From Candidatus Synechococcus calcipolaris G9 (GTDB lineage Bacteria; Cyanobacteriota; Cyanobacteriia; Thermosynechococcales; Thermosynechococcaceae): a DNA stretch of 64,000 nucleotides. Position numbers and translations under genes: made by a program. Under the pieces are notes generated by a model, which was given only the letters and a program-made list of their open reading frames with translations, ran no database searches and was not told where the DNA came from. The stretch is taken from assembly GCF_029582805.1 (NCBI RefSeq), contig NZ_JAKKUT010000002.1, positions 1,699,747 through 1,763,746 on the forward strand, read 5' to 3'. Of this stretch, positions 53,558 through 61,800 are shown piece after piece. How positions within the stretch are numbered: position 1 is the first letter of the stretch; every line of letters starts with the position of its first letter.

Positions 53558-54319
53558 TTAGACCTCACTACTGTCATGGCTTGGGGTAGGGGTGGCATCG
53601 GCTTCATCATCTTCGGGCGGGGCAGCAACTTTGACCATGGCGTGACGTAGTACCCGTTCCCCCAAAAGATAGCCCCGTTTTAATTCTTCCAGGACGGTTC
53701 CTTCGGGTTGATCCGCCGTTGGTTGCCGTAGAACCGCTTCGTGGAGATTGGGGTCAAAGGGCTTGCCTTCGGGACGCATGGGCGAAACACCCACTCGCTT
53801 CAGACAGTCCACAAGTTGCTTATAGACCCCTTGATAACTGCGATGAATTTTTTCTTCCGCCTCGGTTTGGGTCTGAATATGGGTACGGGCTAGTTCAAAG
53901 CTATCCACCACCGGCAGGAGTTCGGAAATGGTGGCGCATTTAATTTGCAACTCCAGATCGTCTTTTTCCCGTTGGGTGCGTTTGCGATAATTTTCAAAAT
54001 CAGCGGCAAGGCGAACATATTGGCCCGTTCGTTCTTCTACTTGCTGTTTCAGGTTTTCCTGTTCCCGCTCTAGTACCGTAAGATGTTCCTGGAGGCCAGG
54101 ATCCGCCTCTGGCGAACTATCTGTTTCTGCATTCGCTACATTTGATACCTCAGGTGGCTCTTCGGGGAACTGATCCTCAGGGAGATCGCTATTTTCAATA
54201 GGTTGAGCAGAATCTTGAGGTTGCCCATCGCCGTGGCTTTGTTCTACAGCCAAATCTTTATCCTGATCATTATCTTGCGTTTCGAGATTGGGGTGGGTAG
54301 CAGTGACTTCTTCACTCAT
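53558..54319 (-). CDS. grpE: Nucleotide exchange factor GrpE
   Basis: A 253-residue GrpE releases ADP from DnaK. A long acidic, low-complexity N-terminus (residues 1-80) precedes the coiled-coil (LTVLEREQENLKQQVEERTG), then YVRLAADFENYRKRTQREKD, LLPVVDSFELARTHIQ and the beta wing ending in GYLLGERVLRHAMVKV. The gene is followed by 200 bases and then dnaK on the same strand. That gap has no CIRCE palindrome that I can see; regulation may rely on other heat-shock control. Confidence 0.96.
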   Translation of the reverse strand: MSEEVTATHPNLETQDNDQDKDLAVEQSHGDGQPQDSAQPIENSDLPEDQFPEEPPEVSNVANAETDSSPEADPGLQEHLTVLEREQENLKQQVEERTGQYVRLAADFENYRKRTQREKDDLELQIKCATISELLPVVDSFELARTHIQTQTEAEEKIHRSYQGVYKQLVDCLKRVGVSPMRPEGKPFDPNLHEAVLRQPTADQPEGTVLEELKRGYLLGERVLRHAMVKVAAPPEDDEADATPTPSHDSSEV

Positions 54320-54534
54320 AGGTTTCAGTTCTCAAGACCCGACAGCATATAACAGATTAACATTTATTAACTATAGGCCTCGGAAGGCCATTATGAAAGG
54401 CAATGATCCTAGCTTAACAACAGAAGTGGGCGGACGGCTATCCCCACCTGCTGACCATTCCACCGAGCCACTCTATTTTTTTATGATGTTTTTAGGATAA
54501 TTAAAGTAGCCACCACGACAAAGGAGATCCTGCC

Positions 54535-54915
54535 GTGAATTTTAAGGTTCCAGCCCTCAACCCATCTGTCCGGTTTTGGATCACTCTGATTGCCATCACC
54601 TGGCTACTGGGAGCCGTGGGCTTGGGGTGGTTGGTTAAATCCGCCGCGATTCTCCTGCTGCTGCTGTTGATTTCGCCCCTACTGTTGTTCTGGGGGATGC
54701 GTCTTTGGCTACGCTGGAACGTTGTTCAGGGAACCTGCCCCGTCTGCGACTTTGAATTTGCCAGTTTACAAGCTAGTTCGGTGCGCTGTCCCTCCTGTGG
54801 TGAAGTCTTGACCGTGCGAGATCGCCAGTTTGTGCGCCTCACTCCCCCTGGCACCATCGATGTCACGGCGATCGAAGTAAATGCCCAAGTGATCGACTCT
54901 CCTCCTAGTCATTAA
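54535..54915 (+). CDS. Zinc-ribbon membrane protein
   Basis: A 126-residue protein with two hydrophobic segments at residues ~14-33 and ~37-58, then a zinc ribbon CPVCDFEF...CPSCGEV (CxxC pairs near residues 68 and 85) and a soluble tail. It should sit in the inner membrane with the ribbon in the cytoplasm. No function known. The start is GTG at 54535 with a clear AAGGAG at 54521-54526, so the codon choice is well supported. It precedes the hydrolase by about 70 bases. Confidence 0.8.
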   Translation: MNFKVPALNPSVRFWITLIAITWLLGAVGLGWLVKSAAILLLLLLISPLLLFWGMRLWLRWNVVQGTCPVCDFEFASLQASSVRCPSCGEVLTVRDRQFVRLTPPGTIDVTAIEVNAQVIDSPPSH

Positions 54916-54982
54916 TCTAGTCATTAATGGTTTGATGTCCTGCCTCAGATCAATCGGATCAATTTGATTACCATGGAGCCAG

Positions 54983-55855
54983 ATGGATTGGACGTTGCCC
55001 ATGTCTGTGCTGGATGGCCCCTGGACCCATAAATTCATGGTGAGTAATGGTGTTAAATTGCACTATGTTACCCAAGGGGAAGGGCGATTAATTCTTTTTC
55101 TCCATGGGTTTCCAGAATTTTGGTATTCGTGGCGGCATCAAATTCCTGAATTTGCTAAGGATCATAAAGTTGTTGCTTTGGATCTGCGGGGCTATAACCA
55201 AAGTGATAAACTCCCGGATCCGGCGAGCTACAGCCTAGACGAATTAATTCTCGACATTGAGGGTGTCATCCAAGGCTTGGGCTACGATCGCTGCTACTTG
55301 GTTGGCCATGATTGGGGCGGTCTGGTGGCCTGGGCCATGGCCGATGCCCACCCAGAGATGATCGCTAAGTTGGCTATTCTCAACTGCCCCCATCCAGCAA
55401 AATTCCGCGAGGGGTTGTTCAGTCCAGTCCAGCTTTTGCGAAGTTGGTATATTTTGGGATTTCAACTGCCCTGGTTGCCCGAAGCCCTCCTAGAGTGGAA
55501 TGATTACGGGGCGATCGCCCAGCTTTTTCGAGAAGGGGCCGTCAATCAAGGGGCCTTCACCGCTGCGGACCTCGATGCCTACCAAAATGCCGCCGCCAGT
55601 CGGGGGGCCCTCCATGCCATGGTCAATTACTACCGTAATTTGTTCCAAACCCTCTTGGTTCGGGATTGGCCGCTCCTGAAGGTGCCAACCCTGATGCTCT
55701 GGTCAGAACAGGATAAAACCCTGGGGAAGGAACTTACCTATGGCACGGAAGACTACGTTCAGGATATTAACATTCACTATATTCCCCATTGTGGCCACTA
55801 TATTCAGCAGGAACAGCCTCACCTGGTGAATCAATATTTACGGGAATTTCTCTGA
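54983..55855 (+). CDS. Alpha/beta hydrolase, epoxide hydrolase-like
   Basis: A 290-residue alpha/beta hydrolase. The oxyanion-hole motif HGFPEFWYSWRHQ and nucleophile elbow VGHDWGGLVAW carry an Asp nucleophile, as in epoxide hydrolases and haloalkane dehalogenases, rather than the usual Ser. The histidine lies in HCGHYIQQEQP. An acid follows in LWSEQDKTLG. The cap domain lies between. I keep the ATG at 54983, which has GGAG just upstream; 55001 is a possible later start. Its last 25 bases overlap the convergent crtD. Confidence 0.88.
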   Translation: MDWTLPMSVLDGPWTHKFMVSNGVKLHYVTQGEGRLILFLHGFPEFWYSWRHQIPEFAKDHKVVALDLRGYNQSDKLPDPASYSLDELILDIEGVIQGLGYDRCYLVGHDWGGLVAWAMADAHPEMIAKLAILNCPHPAKFREGLFSPVQLLRSWYILGFQLPWLPEALLEWNDYGAIAQLFREGAVNQGAFTAADLDAYQNAAASRGALHAMVNYYRNLFQTLLVRDWPLLKVPTLMLWSEQDKTLGKELTYGTEDYVQDINIHYIPHCGHYIQQEQPHLVNQYLREFL

Positions 55856-57333
55856 ATTTGCTGGACAACGGTACGGGCACTATAGCTAGCACCGGCGGTA
55901 CCTTCTCCGGGGTGAACGGAATCTCCCACCAGCCAAAGGTGTTTTAGGGGGGTTCGGCTGGCAATACCAAAGGGGCCAAAGGTTTGCAGGCGTTGACCAA
56001 TGCCGCCAACAATGCCGCGATCACGGGCGGTAAAGCGGGCAAAGGTGCGGGGAGTTGCCGCTTCGCAATGGATGATATGGTCGGGGCGAAGATCAAAAAA
56101 TTTGCCAAGCTGGGCGATCGCCCGTTGGGTATATAATTCCTTTTCTTGGGAATAATCAAGCTGGTTTTGCCACCAATGATTTGGTTCCGTAAAGCTAGAG
56201 GCAATCAGGGTGCGATATCCAGGGGGCGCACGGCCATCCTCCGGCTGGCTCACGGAGACAAAGAGGGAATTCACTTCGGCGATCGCCCCTTGGGGATTAT
56301 ATAAAAACTGTAGGTGAGGGGGACAGTCTGGTGGAATGGCTTCATCCTTAACCCCCAGATAAATCACAAAGGCCCCGGAGGCAGGGGGTAAATTTTTCAA
56401 TCGTTGTTGATAGGTGTTGGGGGCGCGATCGCCCAGTAATTTAACTAAATCTTGAATCGTGACGTTAGCCACCACATGGTCGGCGGTTTCGACGAACCTA
56501 AGTCCGGATTTTAAGTCCTTGACTCTAACCCCCGTCACCAAATCGCCCTGCACCTGAATCTGTTCCACGGAATGCCGCAAAAATATCTCACCCCCCTGAT
56601 GGTTTAGGGCCTGCTCGAGGCGATCGCTGAGCACTTGCATACTCCCCTGTAAATGGTAGAGTCCATGGGGGTCTTGGCACAAACCCAGGGCCGTGGCCCC
56701 GTACAGAAGGGCGGTTTCGGAGGCATCCACCTGGGAATAAAGCTTCAGCTGAAGATCCAAAAATTGCCGTAGTCGGCGATCGCCCTGGAGATCATAAAAT
56801 CGAAGAAGATCTGTGACGGTCATTAAGCCATAGGGCACGGTCAACAGGGTATCGGGCCGGAGTGCCGCGACACATTGGCCCAAGTCGTATAAATTTCGCG
56901 GCGGTAAAATAGGGTTACGGCCCTGAAACCGCCAACTAATTGCAAATAATTGATCTAAACACTGCCAAAAGGCTTCACTGCCAGGAAATTGAGTATGACG
57001 TTCCTGCTGCCACCGCTGGCGATCGCGCCATAGGGAAATGGGTTGGGATTCTCCCGCCAAATAGACCGCACAGGCCGGATCACAGGGGATCGCCGCTGGA
57101 CAATCCACTCCCAAAGCGGCAAAAATTTCAGCATGGATGCCCCCCGGTTCGAGACCTGCGACTTGGGTTGCCCCCACATCAAAGGTAAATCCCCGCCGGC
57201 GAAAGGTAGAGGCACAGCCCCCAGTTACGGCGGCCTGCTCAAAGACCTTGACCCCATAGCCCTCTTTGGTAAGTAACGCTGCTGTGGTGAGGCCGCCAAT
57301 CCCAGCCCCAATCACAATCACTGATTTGTGCAT
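55831..57333 (-). CDS. crtD: Carotenoid C-3',4' desaturase (CrtD-type)
   Basis: A 500-residue phytoene-desaturase-like flavoprotein. The FAD motif SVIVIGAGIGGLTTAALLTK is followed by TGGCASTFRRRGFTFDVGAT and QVAGLEPGGIH, which I associate with cyanobacterial CrtD, an enzyme that desaturates the 3',4' bond of monocyclic carotenoids on the route to myxol glycosides. The C-terminal FAD block HLWLVGDSVHPGEGTAGASY is typical. I start at MHKSVIV (57333); 17 extra residues are open upstream. CrtH-type carotene isomerase is the main alternative. Confidence 0.82.
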   Translation of the reverse strand: MHKSVIVIGAGIGGLTTAALLTKEGYGVKVFEQAAVTGGCASTFRRRGFTFDVGATQVAGLEPGGIHAEIFAALGVDCPAAIPCDPACAVYLAGESQPISLWRDRQRWQQERHTQFPGSEAFWQCLDQLFAISWRFQGRNPILPPRNLYDLGQCVAALRPDTLLTVPYGLMTVTDLLRFYDLQGDRRLRQFLDLQLKLYSQVDASETALLYGATALGLCQDPHGLYHLQGSMQVLSDRLEQALNHQGGEIFLRHSVEQIQVQGDLVTGVRVKDLKSGLRFVETADHVVANVTIQDLVKLLGDRAPNTYQQRLKNLPPASGAFVIYLGVKDEAIPPDCPPHLQFLYNPQGAIAEVNSLFVSVSQPEDGRAPPGYRTLIASSFTEPNHWWQNQLDYSQEKELYTQRAIAQLGKFFDLRPDHIIHCEAATPRTFARFTARDRGIVGGIGQRLQTFGPFGIASRTPLKHLWLVGDSVHPGEGTAGASYSARTVVQQIQRNSRKY

Positions 57334-57445
57334 AACTCCCTGAGAAAAAAGACGTTGATTCGCTCTCTTCTCATTTTGTAACATTTCTGTAACGTTTTTG
57401 TAATAATTTCGTTACATCTTCCAGTCTCCTCGTCCCTAGAATTCA

Positions 57446-57515
57446 CCTAGGATTTGATGCCTAGGATTTGATGCCTAGGATTTGATGCCTAGGATTCGAT
57501 GCCTAGGATTCGAGG
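57446..57515. repeat. Five tandem copies of a 14-bp unit over the end of DUF3386 gene
   Basis: CCTAGGATTTGATG is repeated at 57446, 57460 and 57474, then CCTAGGATTCGATG at 57488 and CCTAGGATTCGAGG at 57502. Each unit contains the CCTAGG palindrome. The stop codon of the minus-strand DUF3386 gene falls inside the last unit. Units of 14 are not a multiple of three, so gain or loss of whole units beyond the stop is harmless, which may explain their persistence there. Confidence 0.9.
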
Positions 57516-58159
57516 AGTTGGAGATTGTCATAGCGGATATCACTAGTGCTGACCTTGCCCTGTTCATTGCTGCGAACCACTTGCCGACTCATTAGGTAGT
57601 AATCGCCCACGGGGATATAGGTATCTTCAAAATCCATTTGGCGGACAATCTCTTGGGTCTCAGGATTGCGGAAAACAGCGACATAGTTGGTGGAAATATA
57701 ACCCGACCCCGTATCTAAGGCTTGACGGTGAGTAATGGCAAAGGCAATCCGACCCATGACGCGACTGACGAAGACAATTTGGTTATCCCGTACCTTGTAG
57801 TTGGAACCCATGGCATCCCCCTGAACCCGGATTTCCACTGCCTGACTACTATCCCTATCCCCCAAACTAAAACTATTCTTGCCGTGGGCTGCCTCAAAGC
57901 TATTCCGCTTGCGGTGAACAACCACATCCCGCAATTGGTTATAGAGTGACTCTTGCACATCGGCATCATCAATGCCAGAAACTTCGACGGTGTAGTCCGC
58001 ATCCACTTGAGCTTGACCTTGGTAGGTTTTTTCACCATCTATGAGGGTGACATCTGCCCGAAATCCAGGAAAGTCAGCATCCCAGGTGTAGCGGTTCTCA
58101 TAGGCAGAGCGAAAAAGGGTTTGAGCATCAAGGGCCTCAGTGGTGGGCATCACGGGCAT
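57503..58159 (-). CDS. DUF3386 protein
   Basis: A 218-residue soluble cyanobacterial DUF3386 protein. Family sequence includes LFRSAYENRYTWDADFPGFR, then ESLYNQLRDVVVHRKRNSFE, MGSNYKVRDN and FEDTYIPVGDYYLMSRQVV. The antiparallel beta pattern suggests a lipocalin-like barrel and recalls CpcS lyases in fold, but CpcS motifs are not apparent, so I do not call it a lyase. Function unknown. Its stop (TAG in ...LLES*) lies inside a 14-bp tandem repeat. Confidence 0.85.
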   Translation of the reverse strand: MPVMPTTEALDAQTLFRSAYENRYTWDADFPGFRADVTLIDGEKTYQGQAQVDADYTVEVSGIDDADVQESLYNQLRDVVVHRKRNSFEAAHGKNSFSLGDRDSSQAVEIRVQGDAMGSNYKVRDNQIVFVSRVMGRIAFAITHRQALDTGSGYISTNYVAVFRNPETQEIVRQMDFEDTYIPVGDYYLMSRQVVRSNEQGKVSTSDIRYDNLQLLES

Positions 58160-58313
58160 TCCTCAGCAATGGACAGCAACTATTTCTAGGATAACGGATT
58201 TAGACCCCCTTGACGGCAATGTATATCTAGTGTTGACTAAGGACAAAAGCAGGACTTACACACTAGATTTGTACTTGCCCGCCATTTACGTCTGGGGAAG
58301 AATATAAAACCCT

Positions 58314-58850
58314 ATGGTATCCCAATTACCTCTGAGTCAACCCACACCCACCAGCTTTCCCTATGCAGTGGAAGGATTAGTTCAGGTGTTTACCTCCGTA
58401 CACCGCAGTTTTTTTACCGGTGTCATGGCCCAAGCCCTCACCCTTGCCGGCCAGGGAACGCCTGTGCTAGTGGTGCAATTTCTCAAGGGTGGCATTAATA
58501 TGGGGCCCGATCAACCCGTCCGTCTTGGGCAAAACCTGGATTGGTTGCGGTGTAATCTGAGCCGTTGTTTAGATGCTGCCGATGATATTACCCCTGAGGA
58601 ACGTCAAGCGACCCAAGAGCTTTGGCAGTATACCTGTGATGTTATTAAGCAGGAACATTATCGCTTTTTTGTCTTAGATGAGTTGAGTTTGGCAATTCAG
58701 TTGGGTCTGATCCCTGAAGAGGAGGTTGTAGGGTTACTAGAGCAACGACCGCGATCGCTGGATATTATTTTAACGGGGCCGGATATGCCTGGGTCAATTT
58801 TGAATTTGGCGGATCAAGTGACCCAATTGCGTCGGAATTCCCTCGCTTAG
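58314..58850 (+). CDS. CobO/BtuR-like P-loop-family protein lacking Walker A
   Basis: A 178-residue protein with the fold pattern of ATP:cob(I)alamin adenosyltransferase (CobO/BtuR): VLVVQFLKGG, a central WQYTCDVIKQ helix and FFVLDELSLAIQLGLIPEEE before the C-terminal DIILTGPD. Where CobO has the GNGKGKTT loop, this sequence reads VFTSVHRSFFTGVMAQAL, without Gly-Lys-Thr. ATP binding by the usual loop is therefore unlikely. It may be a regulatory or scaffold homologue; cyanobacteria carry such P-loop-family relatives. It ends 23 bases from the convergent CHAT fusion. Confidence 0.8.
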   Translation: MVSQLPLSQPTPTSFPYAVEGLVQVFTSVHRSFFTGVMAQALTLAGQGTPVLVVQFLKGGINMGPDQPVRLGQNLDWLRCNLSRCLDAADDITPEERQATQELWQYTCDVIKQEHYRFFVLDELSLAIQLGLIPEEEVVGLLEQRPRSLDIILTGPDMPGSILNLADQVTQLRRNSLA

Positions 58851-58872
58851 GCAGGGCTTTTTCCGTTATTGT

Positions 58873-61800
58873 CTACCAGGGGCTACCGATCAACGTAAAG
58901 GCCGACCAGAAATAGGGGTGAGATAAATTCCGGGAACCCTCAATCATTAATTCTTGGGGTAGGACAATTCCTTCTCCGCCGCGCACGCCACTCCCCCGCA
59001 GGCGATCGCCCTCGATGGTCACTTCCCCCCGTACCATTGCCAACTGGGCTTGACGCATTGCTTCTGCCTTAATGGGGGCAGTTTCCAACTGATTATAAAA
59101 CTCCGTCATCAGCGCCAACGTCCCCTCATCACTCACATACCAGAGACTTGCCGCCGCACTTTTCACCCCCGCTTGTAGAGCCAACCCGGCAAAGCCCAAC
59201 TCCGCTTCGCGGCTACCCACCGCCGTCCGACAGGCACTGAGGGTTAATAACTCCGTCGGGGGACGATTTAGGCGAATATCTCGCAACTCACTTAAACTCA
59301 ATTGGCTATTCCAAAACTGGATGTAGGAATTACTGGGACTGCCGGCATTAAACTCCCCATGGGTCGCCAAATGAACCACATTGTAACTGCCGCGCCGCCG
59401 CTGACTTTCCAAATTGGAAACCGTAAAGGCTTGATTCAAAAAGTCTGAGCCACCTCCCAACTGCTGACTAATCACCTCAAGCTCAACGGGAACCGCGGGC
59501 AGAGGACTTTGGGTTGTAAACTCTGACGCACCCATCGCTAAAATACGGGATGTTTGAATTGGCTGAAACTGGGTATCAATTAAATTAATACTGGGAATCA
59601 GCCCTAGATTATAGTTCTCGATTAAGAATTGACCATTGCCCGTGGCCACAATCATGGGCGTATCGGACACCGTACTAGAAACGAGATCAAAACCGCCACT
59701 GTGCAAGGCTGCCATCGGTAGAGTCCGAAATCCCTCATCCATGGAGAGCAATAGGGTATCAATGCCCCGTGCCTGAAGTTCGGCATTGAGGGGTTCAATG
59801 ATCCATTGATAGAGTTGCTGGGCTGCGGGTAGATAACTATTGGTATTGGTCTTTGAGGGATCCTTCACTTCGCGGTTAAAGGCATTCATTACCGCCTGGA
59901 GAGCTTCTTGATTCGCCTCCCGTACCGGAATATAGATGGGTTCTCCAGCAGGTGTAATCACTAAAATATCTAATTGCCCCGGTCGGATAAAGGTATAGAG
60001 TAATGCCGGGGTTTGTCCCGTTTGCTGCCCCATGTCCAACAGCAGGGATTGAACATTATTAATGCTCAGGTTAACTAGGGTATTGCTGCCAGGGGTGGTA
60101 AAGATCTCCTGGAAATACTCACTGAACTCATGGGTATAGAGTCGTTCTAGCCATTCAACGGCAGTATTAAAATCCCCTTGATCCAGGGCATTGGCAATCT
60201 GCTCTCGGGCAAATTCAACCCCAGGAAAGAAGGTTGTACTACCCGTGACTTGCTCCTGTTCAATTTCAGTTATCGTTTCATCAATTTCTTCGAGATTGTC
60301 CTCTTCCTGTCCAAATAAAATTCGATTGATTTCATCACCAAAAAGAGGAGGATTCGTTGAAGGTATATCTTCCTGAATCGGAGGTGGGGGCGGCGATGTG
60401 ATGGATGTTTCAGTTGTTGTGGGCGGTGGTTCCATTGATGTTATGGGTACAGGTGCAGCGACCCGGTAGAGAAAACCACTACCGCTAAAGTTAGCTGTGC
60501 TAGGAAAGATCGTACTAAACTGTTCAGAACCGAGTAATCCACCCAGAATGTTATTGACGGGATCTGTGGAGTACACGAGCCATCGTCCATTGGGGGCACT
60601 TAGGGCAGACGATCCGGCATTATTAATAAAGTTGGCTCCCGCAACCAAGACAATAGAATCGCCTCCAGCGGCCGCAGCAATGGGTTGATTAAGGATAATA
60701 TTGCCGTTCAAGGTTTGCAAAAACACATTTCCGCCGCTATTAATGCCTGTGGGGTTCACGGAATCAACAATAATCTGACCGCTATTCAATAGGCTAAAAT
60801 TACCACTCGTTTGTGCTGCTACCGTGCCAATTTGGTTACTGGGGTTCATGAGATTTACATCCCCTGTCACCGTTAGCCCTAGGGAGCCGGTTTGAATGGG
60901 GGCCGTTTGACTGATACTGCCCCCTGTCACCAGATTAAGAAAACTGGTATTTACCTCAGAAAGAGTGCCAACGGTGCCAATATTTAGACCTGTACTGGTG
61001 GTTAAATTAATTGGGCCTGTGCTATTAGCGGCTAAGGTGCTAAAGATGTTTCCTGGATCGGTTAAATTAAACGTTCCAGACCCTAATAGAGCTAAACCGC
61101 CCGCTGTAATGGCTCCATTTTGAGTGACTGTCCCCCCGGAATTAAGGGTGAGATTTTGGCCGCCAAAGCTGATGGGGGTGAGAAAATTAATGCCACCACT
61201 ACCTGCCCCAGGGGTTCGCAATTCAACGTTGGTATTAAATACAACATTCTCAACATTGATGACTCCAGTTCCATCGGCTCGACCAATAATTAACTGATTA
61301 AAACCTGTGATTCTATCCAGTTCATCTACCGTAATTTGCAGACTACTCGGGCCAAAATCGGTAATGGTAATATTTTCACTGGGGGTAAGGGGCTGAATTG
61401 TTAAGGTTTGATTGCCAATGATTTGCGAGGAAAGACTAAGAAAAAATGAATCTGCAGTTAAAGTAACATTCCCAAAGTCATTACGAATTGTTGTATCAGA
61501 GGCAATATCGATATCCGTAGCGGTTAAGTTAGTATTTCCTCCTTGCAAATTTAAGATACTAGAGCTACTCATGTACATATAGTCGGAGGTTAAATTAATA
61601 TTACCTCCTAAGCTTTCCAGGGTTCCACCAAGATAAATAGTATTAGTGGCGGAAATATCTATCGAGTTTGCTCTGATTGGGGTGCTTATATCAACATTGC
61701 CACTAAAAGCGGGATCGGTGGTTGCAATAAAGCTGCCGTTCAGGAGTTCGATGAAGGCATTGATCTGAATGTCAAATTCTGCCGCTAATTTTAAGGTTGC

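Noticed and set aside
54288-54500. 70-aa plus-strand frame upstream of the zinc-ribbon gene
   Set aside because: Starts inside grpE on the opposite strand; no conserved features.
57503-58159. CpcS/CpeS phycobilin lyase
   Set aside because: Barrel-like pattern is similar, but the sequence blocks fit DUF3386 better.
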